From Bacteroidales bacterium (GTDB taxonomy: Bacteria > Bacteroidota > Bacteroidia > Bacteroidales > P3): a stretch of DNA of 9,721 nucleotides. The DNA lies in contig JAGBSA010000089.1 of NCBI GenBank assembly GCA_017632095.1, positions 1-9,721 on the forward strand. The letters run 5' to 3'. Position numbers and translations under genes: made by a program. Numbering within the stretch: position 1 is the first letter of the stretch; the number at the start of each line of letters is the position of its first letter. This document shows positions 1 to 7,610 of the stretch, in pieces. The notes under the pieces are model-generated. The model was not told the origin of the DNA. It made no database searches and saw only the letters and a program-made list of their open reading frames with translations.

Positions 1-74
1 AACTATATATTTGGTTGGAAGTTTATACATAATGTTTTACCGTTTTAATTCTTAAACTCAATCTTTTGTTATGC

Positions 75-1529
75 TTATATATTTTTCAAAATATCCAATG
101 TATGACGCCAGAATAACTCTACGGTCGCAATCTCTAAGCGTTCTTCCGGAGAGTGTACGCCTCTCAATGTCGGACCATAAGAAATCATATCCATACCTTG
201 ATATTTTTCTCCTATCAAACCACATTCCAAACCTGCATGTATTGCTCTTACAACAGGCTCTTTACCGAACAATCTCTTATATGATTCAACCGCTACTTTC
301 AATATATAGCTATCAGTATTAGGAGACCAACCCGGATAACCGTCTGTATGTTCCACATCAGCACCTGCTAACAAGAAACAACTCTCAACCCTGCTTGCTG
401 CCGCATCTTTTGCACTTTCAAGACTTGAACGTTGAGATGTGGTTATCATAAAGTAACCTTCTTGCATTTTTACGCTTGCTAAGTTTGTTGAAGTTTCTAC
501 AAATCCCGGTATTTCGCGACTCATTGACAATACTCCGTGAGGACAAGCATACAAAACATTGAGTAGATTATCCTGACTCAACATATCAACTACGAATTCA
601 GGCATTGGTATTGCTTCTATGCCGACTTGCATATTTGGTTCTGTTGATCGGAACTCGTATTTCAACTCATCAGAATATTTTGCTACCAATTGCTTTAAGT
701 CTTCAGCCTCTTGTTCCATCACAACAACATCTGCGTATGCTTCTCTTGCTATTGCATTGCGAAGATTTCCTCCATCGAATTGAGCCAATCTCATATCCAT
801 TTCCTTATCTGCTGCCCACAAAATACGATTCAACAATTTGTTTGCACAACCCAAACCTTTGTTTATATCATCTCCCGAATGACCGCCTTTCAATCCTTTA
901 ACGTATATTCTGAAATAAGCACCTTGTGGAGTATCTTCTCTATCGAATGGAAGTTTTGCTAAAGTGTCGATACCACCTGCACAACCTATGAATATTTCTC
1001 CTTCATCTTCTGAATCAAGGTTAAGCAATATTCTACTCTTCAAAGCATTTGGACTCAAAGCACTTGCTCCTGATAACCCCGTTTCCTCATCTACTGTGAA
1101 TAAACATTCGATTGGTCCGTGTTCAATGTCGTTTGCATCCAATATTGCAAGAGCTGTGGCAACTCCAATACCATCATCTGCTCCCAATGTGGTGCCATCA
1201 GCCATCAACCACTCACCTTGTAAAACCGGAACAATGGCATCTTTATCGAAATCGAAGACTTTGTCGCTGTTTTTCTCACAAACCATGTCTATATGCGACT
1301 GTAAGCATACCCAAGGTTTGTTTTCCATTCCTGAAGTAGCTTGTTTACGGATTATAACATTACCTATTTCATCTCTTTCATGCTCCAAATTTCTTTCTTT
1401 CGCCCAAGCAAGCAAATACTCAGTCATTTTCTCTTCACGTTTCGAAGGTCTAGGAACTGCTAATATTTCTTCAAAAAATCTAAATACGCCTTCAGGTTTC
1501 AAACCTTTCAATACATTGTTTTGTGTCAT
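75..1529 (-). CDS. pepD: Aminoacyl-histidine dipeptidase (Xaa-His dipeptidase, peptidase family M20C)
   Basis: This is a cytosolic metallopeptidase of 484 residues, the usual PepD length, that cleaves unblocked dipeptides such as beta-Ala-His and other Xaa-His substrates. The di-zinc site is visible in order: H79 in SHID (with D81), D118 in GADDGIG, E148/E149 in VDEETG, D172 in NLDSEDEG, and the C-terminal H459 in GVHSPEE. The lid or dimerisation domain lies at about 185-400 and contains GGHSGDDI (215-222). HAGLECG (431-437) is another family motif. The frame stays open upstream to 1634, but a good promoter (1578-1607) lies inside that extension, so the ATG at 1527-1529, followed by TQNNVLKGL, is the better start. 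The gene seems to be transcribed alone; no convincing terminator was found in the 74 bases after its stop. The family assignment is secure, but the physiological peptides are not known. Confidence 0.95.
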   Translation of the reverse strand: MTQNNVLKGLKPEGVFRFFEEILAVPRPSKREEKMTEYLLAWAKERNLEHERDEIGNVIIRKQATSGMENKPWVCLQSHIDMVCEKNSDKVFDFDKDAIVPVLQGEWLMADGTTLGADDGIGVATALAILDANDIEHGPIECLFTVDEETGLSGASALSPNALKSRILLNLDSEDEGEIFIGCAGGIDTLAKLPFDREDTPQGAYFRIYVKGLKGGHSGDDINKGLGCANKLLNRILWAADKEMDMRLAQFDGGNLRNAIAREAYADVVVMEQEAEDLKQLVAKYSDELKYEFRSTEPNMQVGIEAIPMPEFVVDMLSQDNLLNVLYACPHGVLSMSREIPGFVETSTNLASVKMQEGYFMITTSQRSSLESAKDAAASRVESCFLLAGADVEHTDGYPGWSPNTDSYILKVAVESYKRLFGKEPVVRAIHAGLECGLIGEKYQGMDMISYGPTLRGVHSPEERLEIATVELFWRHTLDILKNI

Positions 1530-1577
1530 CTCTTTATGTCTTGTTTTTTTATTAGTTACTTCTTTATTTTGCAGCCT

Positions 1578-1607
1578 CAAAGATACAACTTTCCTCAAAA
1601 TAGGCAA
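1578..1607 (-). promoter_or_regulatory. Bacteroidota-type sigma-70 promoter of pepD
   Basis: Read on the minus strand, TTG (1605-1607) is followed by exactly 19 bases and then TATCTTTG (1578-1585). This fits the known Bacteroidota housekeeping consensus of TTTG or TTG, about 19 bases, then TAnnTTTG. The expected transcript starts near 1571, leaving a leader of about 40 bases before the pepD ATG. This promoter also argues against the longer open frame as the true start. Confidence 0.8.
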
Positions 1608-1686
1608 TCGATTTTCTAAAAAATAACTCGACAAACAGTAAAAAATTATTTTTTCGCAATATTAAAACACTCAAATAAGGTTTCGG

Positions 1687-1760
1687 TTTTCTAAAACCTT
1701 GTTTTAATTTCCTAAAATCAAGTTCTAATTTTCTAAAACAAGCTTTTATTTCACCTAAGA
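1687..1760. repeat. Degenerate 21-base-period tandem repeat, copy A
   Basis: About three and a half units recur every 21 bases. Unit starts are TTTTCTAAAACC (1687), TTTCCTAAAATCAAG (1708), TTTTCTAAAAC (1729) and a weaker TTTCAC (about 1749). There is no unique spacer between units, so this is not a CRISPR. A related array lies at 9485-9554; without gaps, roughly 46 of 64 aligned positions agree. Copy A sits between the secG terminator and the pepD promoter, about 80 bases upstream of the pepD -33 box. The function is unknown. Regularly phased A/T runs at two helical turns could bend DNA. Confidence 0.65.
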
Positions 1761-1769
1761 TAAAGACAT

Positions 1770-1802
1770 AAAAAAAAGAGTAAGCCTTTCGACTTACTCT
1801 TT
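1770..1802 (-). terminator. Rho-independent terminator of the TPR-secG operon
   Basis: On the minus strand the stem AAAGAGTAAG (1793-1802 side) pairs perfectly over 10 bases with CTTACTCTTT (1775-1784 side) around an 8-base loop. A run of eight T follows, counting those shared with the stem. It begins 24 bases past the secG stop, as expected for the operon end. Confidence 0.85.
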
Positions 1803-1825
1803 CTTATCTCTATCGAATGTATTTC

Positions 1826-2173
1826 TTAATTCGCATTAGGTGTTGCTGTTGGTTGAGCTGTTGGCATTGCAGGTGCTTTTTGTGCAGGCACGGTTGTCTT
1901 TATTGCATTAGGGTCTAATTGAGTTCCTGCAGTGTTTTCTACATCTGTTCTACCAGGTGTGAAAGCTGTTGCTACAAGACACAACAACAACATAACACAT
2001 GCCAATGTCCATGTTGCTTTTTCCAAAAAGTCTGCAGTCTTTCTAACTCCCATTACTTGATTTTGTGATGCAAAATTGGCTGCTAAGCCTCCTCCTTTTG
2101 AGTTTTGCACCAATACAACTATTGCCAACAATACGGCAACTACGATAATCAATACTGTTACAAATACAAACAT
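1826..2173 (-). CDS. secG: Preprotein translocase subunit SecG
   Basis: SecG is a small membrane subunit of the SecYEG channel that assists SecA-driven export. The 115-residue protein shows the family pattern. A first membrane helix at about 2-22 is followed by the conserved cytoplasmic loop LVQNSKGGGLAANFA (21-35). FLEKATWTLA (49-58) then leads into a second helix at about 52-72. The last 40 or so residues form a Pro/Ala/Thr-rich tail that looks disordered. The start gives a protein beginning directly with the first helix, so no alternative start is needed. It lies 25 bases downstream of the TPR gene, in the same direction, and ends just before a strong terminator. It is therefore the second gene of a two-gene operon. 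The assignment rests on the loop motif and topology and is firm. Confidence 0.93.
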   Translation of the reverse strand: MFVFVTVLIIVVAVLLAIVVLVQNSKGGGLAANFASQNQVMGVRKTADFLEKATWTLACVMLLLCLVATAFTPGRTDVENTAGTQLDPNAIKTTVPAQKAPAMPTAQPTATPNAN

Positions 2174-2198
2174 TTCTTAATCTTATTTTTTGTGTTAT

Positions 2199-2840
2199 TT
2201 ATTCTGTTTCTAATTCGCTAATTCGAGATGCAAAGTAAACACTTTTTTTTGGATTATCAGCTAAAAGTTGACGATAAATTTGCAAAGCCTTCTCTTTGTT
2301 TCCTTGTTTTAGGTATATTTGAGCCATTGTTTCGGTTACGATTTTGAAGTCTGAGTTTGCCGATTTCTTAATTATACTTTCAATCGCACCACTTTCCCAA
2401 TTCTCATCGACATCTCCTGCTTTAGGATTCTCTATCTTCAAAAATCTCTTTCTAACCTCTTCTTTGGTCGGATTTTCTGACAGATCTGGTTCTCTGTAGC
2501 TATTTATCTCATCTAATATATTAGGTTTAGTTTCTATCAGAGGCTTTTCTTCTTGTTTTATCTCTTGAATCTCTTGCAAAGGCTTAGCCATAGGTCCTGA
2601 CACTCTCAAAGGACGCTCCATAAAATCTTTCAAAGCAGTTCTTTCAGAAACGTAAGCAGCAGCCAAAAGCAAGCATTTACCTTTGTTTTGATTGTTCAAA
2701 ACAGCCGAAAACTTCGCTGCATAAACATGAAGCACTGAAGAATAAGGGTATTTTTCAATCAATCTTTCAACATTTATAAGGTTCATCAAATCAATTTGCG
2801 ACTCCCCTATTTCCAATATGTCATTCAACTTTCTGTCCAT
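2199..2840 (-). CDS. TPR-containing protein of unknown function, upstream of secG
   Basis: This is a 213-residue soluble protein with no signal peptide or membrane segment. The N-terminal 70 residues look helical (DILEIGESQIDLMNLINVERLI, in part) and may be a helical adaptor. Residues 85-160 are charged, rich in Glu, Lys and Pro, and probably a flexible linker. A single clear tetratricopeptide-like hairpin sits at about 168-197, with AQIYLKQGNKEKALQIYRQ as its core. Such proteins bind partner proteins, but the partner here is not known. From general memory, genes of this kind lie next to secG in other Bacteroidales, which suggests a conserved link to envelope or export functions. It is the first gene of the operon, with its own -7 box at 2908-2915. 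The exact function cannot be given from sequence. Confidence 0.8.
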   Translation of the reverse strand: MDRKLNDILEIGESQIDLMNLINVERLIEKYPYSSVLHVYAAKFSAVLNNQNKGKCLLLAAAYVSERTALKDFMERPLRVSGPMAKPLQEIQEIKQEEKPLIETKPNILDEINSYREPDLSENPTKEEVRKRFLKIENPKAGDVDENWESGAIESIIKKSANSDFKIVTETMAQIYLKQGNKEKALQIYRQLLADNPKKSVYFASRISELETE

Positions 2841-2907
2841 GCAGATTCAACTGTATAAAATCGTGTTCTAACTAATTACTATATGTTTTTTAATTCCATA
2901 CAAGTTG

Positions 2908-2937
2908 CAAAGGTAGTAAAAAAACTTAGTTTTCGAA
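2908..2937 (-). promoter_or_regulatory. Probable promoter of the TPR-secG operon
   Basis: On the minus strand TACCTTTG (2908-2915) matches TAnnTTTG perfectly. At the expected distance of 19 bases there is only TTC (2935-2937), a weak -33 box. The implied leader to the TPR start at 2840 is about 60 bases. The rpmH promoter uses the same -7 octamer facing the other way. Confidence 0.6.
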
Positions 2938-2977
2938 GTCATTATCAATATAAAAATAGAATAAATTCAAAAAAAAG

Positions 2978-2988
2978 CACTTCAAGTG
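2978..2988. repeat. Short palindrome at the rpmH -33 region
   Basis: CACTT (2978-2982), one C, then AAGTG (2984-2988) form a perfect 5+5 inverted repeat. An A run lies on the left and a T-rich run on the right, which extends the symmetry imperfectly. The right arm touches the weak -33 position of rpmH, so it could be an operator. It could equally be a chance feature of AT-rich DNA. Confidence 0.35.
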
Positions 2989-3018
2989 TTTCTTTTTCAA
3001 AAATTTGTCGTACCTTTG
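2988..3018 (+). promoter_or_regulatory. Promoter of rpmH
   Basis: TACCTTTG (3011-3018) is a perfect TAnnTTTG -7 box, 25 bases before the rpmH ATG. At 19 bases upstream lies GTTT (2988-2991), a poor match to TTTG. The short leader that follows is rich in A and C (CAAAAACAAACAAACAAGAG), typical of highly expressed Bacteroidota ribosomal genes. The -7 box is secure; the -33 box is weak. Confidence 0.65.
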
Positions 3019-3043
3019 CACCTCAAAAACAAACAAACAAGAG

Positions 3044-3190
3044 ATGAAAAGAACATATCAACCTTCACGCAGAAAAAGAGTAAACAAGCACGGTTTCAGA
3101 CAAAGAATGTCAACCGCAAATGGTAGAAGAGTTTTAGCCGCAAGAAGAGCTCACGGCAGACATAAACTTACCGTTTCAGACGAAAGATAG
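3044..3190 (+). CDS. rpmH: 50S ribosomal protein L34
   Basis: L34 is a small basic protein of the large ribosomal subunit. The 48 residues carry the family signature from the first residue: [19 protein letters not shown], then [14 protein letters not shown] and a C-terminal KLTVSD. Arg, Lys and His make up a large share, as expected for an rRNA-binding protein. A TTG codon 39 bases upstream in frame (3005) is not the start, because it lies within the promoter and precedes the likely transcript start. The gene is followed by a strong terminator at 3238. It is not next to rnpA or dnaA here, the arrangement common in many other bacteria. Confidence 0.96.
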   Translation: MKRTYQPSRRKRVNKHGFRQRMSTANGRRVLAARRAHGRHKLTVSDER

Positions 3191-3203
3191 TTTACTGCTC
3201 TTT

Positions 3204-3228
3204 AATCGAGAGAACAAAAATCGAGAGA
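3204..3228 (+). repeat. Direct repeat AATCGAGAGA, two copies 15 bases apart
   Basis: AATCGAGAGA occurs at 3204-3213 and again at 3219-3228, in the short space between the rpmH stop and its terminator. A poor -7-like sequence, GATATTTG (3227-3234), overlaps the second copy. No role is evident. It may be a regulator site for the downstream rlmD-leuS pair or a chance duplication. Confidence 0.4.
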
Positions 3229-3237
3229 TATTTGCGA

Positions 3238-3271
3238 GAAGCATTGAGGTTTTCCAATGCTTCTTTTTTTT
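3238..3271 (+). terminator. Rho-independent terminator after rpmH
   Basis: GAAGCATTG (3238-3246) pairs perfectly over 9 bases with CAATGCTTC (3255-3263) around an 8-base loop, followed by eight T (3264-3271). It separates rpmH from rlmD. It also overlaps the longer open frame of rlmD, which supports the later rlmD start at 3290. Confidence 0.88.
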
Positions 3272-3289
3272 GATTTTACAATTCAAACA

Positions 3290-4705
3290 ATGAAGTTAAA
3301 GAAAACAAAAGCTAAATTATTGTTTGAGCAAGTTGAAATTCTCGAAGCAGCAGCCGAAGGAAACTCTATAGCGAAAGTGGACGACATGGTAGTGTTTGTC
3401 CCATTTGTTGTACCCGGAGATGTTGTTGATTTGGAGGTTTACCGCAAGAAAAAGAACTTTGCTCAAGCCAAAGCAATCAAATTCCACAAGTATTCTTCAC
3501 TCAGAGTAGAGCCAATGTGCGAACACTTTACACGTTGTGGAGGTTGCAAATGGCAAACCATGGATTACCAAAGCCAAGTCTTTTACAAGCAAAAACAAGT
3601 CAAAGACAATTTGGAACGAATTGCCCATTTGGATTGTTCCAATATGCTTCCGATATTACCATCAGAGAATCAAAAAGAATATCGTAACAAATTAGAATAT
3701 ACCTTTTCAACAAAGAGTTGGAAGGAAGTCTATGACAAAACAGTAGAAGATCAAGGTGCATTCGGCTTTCATGTACCCGGTTTCTTCGATAAAGTATTGG
3801 AGATAGAATATTGCGGATTGCAAAAATCGCCTTCGAATGAGATAAGAAATCATTTAAGAGAATATTGTCGCAATCGCCAACTTCCATTCTACGATATAAG
3901 AAATCATCAAGGCTTGATGCGAAATCTTATCATCAGAACAAGCACCACGGGTGATTTAATGGTGGTTGTGGTTTTTGCAATGCAGAGTGAAGAAATTATT
4001 CCTTTGCTTGAAGAAATCAAAATCGAGTTTCCACAAATTACATCTTTAATGTATTGCGTCAATGAGAAGTTTAACGACACCCTTGGCGACCAAGACATAA
4101 TGCTATACAGCGGAAAAGACCACATAGAAGAAGTAATGACAACTTTTGATGGCGAAGGGCAATTACGATTCAAGATAAGACCAAAAACCTTTTACCAAAC
4201 CAATTCTGCACAAGCCGAAAGACTTTATCACCAAGCAGCAGAATTTGCAGGCATAACCAAAGATGACATCGTTTATGACCTATACACAGGCTGTGGAACG
4301 ATAGCTAATTATGTTGCAACGATGGCTAAAAAAGTTGTAGGCGTAGAATACGTTGAAGATGCAGTAGAAGACGCACGCCTAAACTCAGAGTTCAACAACA
4401 TAAACAACACAGTATTTTACGCAGGTGATATGGCAAAGATACTAACCGAAGACTTCATAAAAGAAAACGGGAAACCGGACGTCATAATCATCGACCCACC
4501 ACGAGCAGGTATGGCAGAGAGTGTTATAAATCAAATATTGGAAACACAGGCTCGCAAGATTGTTTACATATCCTGCAATCCTGCACCACAAGCAAGGGAC
4601 TTAATGCTATTGACAACAAAATACGAAATCGGAAGAATAAGACCTGTCGATATGTTCCCTCATACACATCACGTGGAAAACATAGTTGAATTGATATTAA
4701 AATAA
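3290..4705 (+). CDS. rlmD: 23S rRNA (uracil-C5)-methyltransferase, RlmD/RumA family
   Basis: The enzyme transfers a methyl group from S-adenosylmethionine to C5 of a uracil in 23S rRNA (U1939 in E. coli RlmD). The 471-residue protein has an N-terminal TRAM-like RNA-binding segment (about 1-62). Four iron-sulfur ligand cysteines follow: C77, C83 and C86 in CEHFTRCGGC, and C175 in EYCGLQ. The C-terminal SAM-dependent domain includes FYQTN (301-305), DLYTGCGTIAN (330-340), DPPRAG (402-407), the catalytic C429 in YISCNPA, and the likely general base E463 in HHVEN. An in-frame ATG at 3257 lies inside the rpmH terminator, so the ATG at 3290 is chosen. leuS follows after 9 bases, so the two are probably co-transcribed. 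Which uracil is modified (U1939, U747 or both) cannot be told from sequence. No clear promoter of its own was found. Confidence 0.9.
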   Translation: MKLKKTKAKLLFEQVEILEAAAEGNSIAKVDDMVVFVPFVVPGDVVDLEVYRKKKNFAQAKAIKFHKYSSLRVEPMCEHFTRCGGCKWQTMDYQSQVFYKQKQVKDNLERIAHLDCSNMLPILPSENQKEYRNKLEYTFSTKSWKEVYDKTVEDQGAFGFHVPGFFDKVLEIEYCGLQKSPSNEIRNHLREYCRNRQLPFYDIRNHQGLMRNLIIRTSTTGDLMVVVVFAMQSEEIIPLLEEIKIEFPQITSLMYCVNEKFNDTLGDQDIMLYSGKDHIEEVMTTFDGEGQLRFKIRPKTFYQTNSAQAERLYHQAAEFAGITKDDIVYDLYTGCGTIANYVATMAKKVVGVEYVEDAVEDARLNSEFNNINNTVFYAGDMAKILTEDFIKENGKPDVIIIDPPRAGMAESVINQILETQARKIVYISCNPAPQARDLMLLTTKYEIGRIRPVDMFPHTHHVENIVELILK

Positions 4706-4714
4706 AACATAGTT

Positions 4715-7501
4715 ATGGATTACAATTTCAGAGATACGGAGTCAAAATGGCAAAAATTCTGGGCAGATAACAAAACCTTTAAGGTAGAAATAGACACCAC
4801 CAAGCCCAAATATTACGTATTAGATATGTTCCCTTATCCATCAGGAGCAGGACTTCACGTTGGACACCCACTGGGATACATTGCCTCAGACATCTTTTCG
4901 AGATACAAACGCTTGCAAGGCTTCAACGTACTTCACCCAATGGGATACGATTCTTACGGTTTACCTGCAGAGCAATACGCAATCCAAACAGGGCAACACC
5001 CAGCCATCACAACCGAACAAAACATCAATAGATACAGACAACAACTTGACATACTCGGACTTTCATACGACTGGGACAGAGAGGTAAGAACATGCGACGA
5101 AGGCTACTATAAATGGACACAATGGACCTTTCTGCAACTTTTCAACAGCTACTACTGCAACGACTGCAAGAAAGCACGTCCTATATCAGAACTTGAAGAC
5201 ATCTTTTCAAAGCAAGGCAACGGCGGAGAAAACGCAATAAATGCAGCACACTCAGATTGCGAAACCTTTACCGCAGAACAATGGAACTCTTTCGACGAAA
5301 TGAAAAAGAGCGACTTGTTAATGAACTACCGTTTGGCTTATTTGTCAGATTCAATGGTTAATTGGTGTAGCGAATTAGGCACAGTATTAGCCAATGATGA
5401 AGTTGTAAACGGAGTGTCTGTAAGAGGCGGTTATCCTGTTGAAAGAAAGAAAATGCGTCAATGGAGTTTGAGAATCACAGCATACGCAGAGCGATTACTC
5501 GAAGGCCTAAACGATTTGGATTGGACAGACTCTATCAAAGAGATTCAAAGAAACTGGATAGGCAAAAGCCGAGGAGCAAGCCTTGAATTCAAAACAGAAA
5601 GTGGCGAAGCCTTAGAAATATTCACTACAAGAGCCGACACTATCTTCGGAGTTACCTTTATGGTGCTTTGTCCTGAGCACGAAATGATTTCATCTCTCAC
5701 AACTGCCGACAGAAAACAAGAAGTTGAAGAATATGTTACTTGGGCAAAGAATCGTAGTGAGAGAGAACGCCAAAGCGAAGTGAAGAAAGTGAGTGGTGTA
5801 TTCACAGGAAGCTATGCAATTCACCCATTTAGTGGAGAGAGAATCCCAATTTGGGTATCGGATTATGTGCTTGCAGGATATGGAAGCGGTGCAGTGATGG
5901 CAGTACCAGCTCATGACAGCAGAGACTTTGCCTTTGCTCGCAAATTCAACCTTCCAATCGTTCAAGTCGTAGTACCAAACGGAGAAGAGGAATCAAACAT
6001 CGACACTTGGCAAGAAAGCAAAGACAGCAAAGCAGGTAAGTTGATAAACTCCGATTTCTTGAACGGATTAGATGTAACCGAAGCAATAAAAGCAGCAATC
6101 CAAAACATCGAAGACAAGAAAATAGGATTCGGCACAACTAACTACCGATTGAGAGATGCTATCTTCTCACGTCAAAGATATTGGGGTGAGCCTTTCCCTG
6201 TTTATTACAAAGACGAGATTCCTTATCCTATTGATGAGAGCGAACTACCTTTGCGTTTACCTGAAGTAGATAAATATCTTCCAACAGAAAACGGCGATGC
6301 TCCACTTGCAAGAGCAAAGAATTGGAACAACAAAGACGGATATCGTTACGACTACAATACGATGCCGGGCTTTGCAGGCTCAAATGCCTACTCTATTCGT
6401 TACATGGACCCAAAGAATAACGAAGAATTTGTTTCAAAAGCTGCCAACGAATATTGGGAAAATGTCGATTTGTATGTCGGAGGCAGCGAACACGCAACGG
6501 GACACTTGCTTTACTCACGCTTTATCTGCAAATTCCTTTTCGATATAGGCGTTGTATGCAAAGACGAACCTTACAAGAAACTCATCAATCAAGGAATGAT
6601 TCAAGGCAAAAGCCAATTCGTATATAGAATCAAAGGAACAAACAAATATGTATCCTTGAATCTGAAAAACCAATACGAGACCGACCCGATTCATGTCGAT
6701 ATAAGCCTTGTCGATAACGACGTTTTAGACATCGAAGGACTTAGAAAATGGAGAGCAGACTTTGAAACAGCAGAATTTGAACTTGAAGATGGTAAATACA
6801 TCTGCGGAAGCGAAGTAGAGAAAATGAGCAAAAGTCTTTACAATGTGCAGAACCCTGATGACTTAGTTGAGAAATACGGAGCCGATACATTGAGATTGTA
6901 CGAAATGTTCCTTGGACCAATCGAACAATCTAAGCCTTGGGACACCAAAGGCATTGAGGGAGTAAGTCGATTTGTTAGAAAATTCTGGTTACTAAGCCAC
7001 ACAGAAGACCAACTCAACATAAGCGAAGAAGCGGCTTCAAAAGAAGAACTCAAAACTCTTCACAAGACAATTAAAAAAGTACAAGAAGACATCGAGCGAT
7101 TCTCACTCAACACAGCCGTATCAACCTTTATGATATGCGTAAACGAACTTGGAGCAATGAAGTGCAACAAACGAGAAATCATCGAACCGCTTACGATACT
7201 TCTTTCACCATTTGCACCACACGTTTGCGAAGAAATATGGGAGCAACTCGGCCACAAAGAAAGCATCAGCTTTGCAAAATTCCCAGTCTTCGACCCAAGC
7301 GTATTGGTAGAAAGCAGTTTCAAATACCCTGTTTCAATCAATGGAAAGACCAGAACAATGATTGATTTTCCTCTTGATGCAACAAAGGAAACGATAGAGC
7401 AAGAAGTATTGAAGAATAGCGATGTTCAAAAATTCTTGGACGGCAAAGCAGTGAAGAAAATCATCTTTGTACCGAAGAAAATCATCAACATAGTTGCATA
7501 A
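4715..7501 (+). CDS. leuS: Leucyl-tRNA synthetase (class I)
   Basis: LeuRS charges tRNA-Leu with leucine in the cytoplasm. The 928-residue enzyme shows HVGH (48-51, the HIGH motif), KMSKS (703-707) and [17 protein letters not shown] in the catalytic core. The CP1 editing domain spans about 285-475, between RNWIGKS and FSRQRYWGE. It contains the threonine-rich TTRADTIFG (from 304) and AVPAHDSRD, whose D401 and D404 match the family's editing aspartates, so proofreading should be intact. The anticodon-binding helices start near 755, and the C-terminal domain ends at 928. It is longer than the roughly 860-residue E. coli enzyme. Much of the excess is a segment at about 146-208, before VNWC, that includes CNDC (148-151). 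The gene starts 9 bases after the rlmD stop and ends before a strong hairpin terminator. Confidence 0.97.
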   Translation: MDYNFRDTESKWQKFWADNKTFKVEIDTTKPKYYVLDMFPYPSGAGLHVGHPLGYIASDIFSRYKRLQGFNVLHPMGYDSYGLPAEQYAIQTGQHPAITTEQNINRYRQQLDILGLSYDWDREVRTCDEGYYKWTQWTFLQLFNSYYCNDCKKARPISELEDIFSKQGNGGENAINAAHSDCETFTAEQWNSFDEMKKSDLLMNYRLAYLSDSMVNWCSELGTVLANDEVVNGVSVRGGYPVERKKMRQWSLRITAYAERLLEGLNDLDWTDSIKEIQRNWIGKSRGASLEFKTESGEALEIFTTRADTIFGVTFMVLCPEHEMISSLTTADRKQEVEEYVTWAKNRSERERQSEVKKVSGVFTGSYAIHPFSGERIPIWVSDYVLAGYGSGAVMAVPAHDSRDFAFARKFNLPIVQVVVPNGEEESNIDTWQESKDSKAGKLINSDFLNGLDVTEAIKAAIQNIEDKKIGFGTTNYRLRDAIFSRQRYWGEPFPVYYKDEIPYPIDESELPLRLPEVDKYLPTENGDAPLARAKNWNNKDGYRYDYNTMPGFAGSNAYSIRYMDPKNNEEFVSKAANEYWENVDLYVGGSEHATGHLLYSRFICKFLFDIGVVCKDEPYKKLINQGMIQGKSQFVYRIKGTNKYVSLNLKNQYETDPIHVDISLVDNDVLDIEGLRKWRADFETAEFELEDGKYICGSEVEKMSKSLYNVQNPDDLVEKYGADTLRLYEMFLGPIEQSKPWDTKGIEGVSRFVRKFWLLSHTEDQLNISEEAASKEELKTLHKTIKKVQEDIERFSLNTAVSTFMICVNELGAMKCNKREIIEPLTILLSPFAPHVCEEIWEQLGHKESISFAKFPVFDPSVLVESSFKYPVSINGKTRTMIDFPLDATKETIEQEVLKNSDVQKFLDGKAVKKIIFVPKKIINIVA

Positions 7502-7533
7502 TACGAGCAAAGAACAAAACACATACACAAAGC

Positions 7534-7571
7534 AAAACGGCGTATCTTGATTTGAAGATACGCCGTTTTTT
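7534..7571. terminator. Bidirectional terminator between convergent leuS and hydG
   Basis: AAAACGGCGTATCTT (7534-7548) pairs perfectly over 15 bases with the segment at 7555-7569, leaving a 6-base loop. On the plus strand the stem runs into six T (7566-7571), a good terminator for leuS. On the minus strand the arm ends in TTTTGCTTTG, so it can also stop transcription from hydG, whose stop codon lies 40 bases away. Confidence 0.88.
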
Positions 7572-7610
7572 GTTTTATAATACAAAAATCAAAAGGTGTT
7601 CAAATAAATC

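Noticed and set aside
1..74. Terminator for pepD
   Set aside because: Only a weak, bulged GTTTAA/TTAAAAC pairing is present, with no convincing T run, so no terminator is called.
964..1626. 220-residue open frame on the plus strand
   Set aside because: It lies antisense to pepD, whose zinc ligands and full-length family match are clear. The antisense product is rich in Ser, Cys and Phe and shows no family motif.
1530..1634. N-terminal extension of pepD to an ATG at 1634
   Set aside because: The extension contains the promoter and likely transcript start. The shorter form has the usual family length and start.
1687..1760. CRISPR array
   Set aside because: Units are contiguous every 21 bases with no unique spacers, and no cas genes are near.
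3257..3289. Earlier ATG for rlmD
   Set aside because: It falls within the rpmH terminator hairpin and adds only hydrophobic residues (MLLFFDFT) not expected before a TRAM domain.
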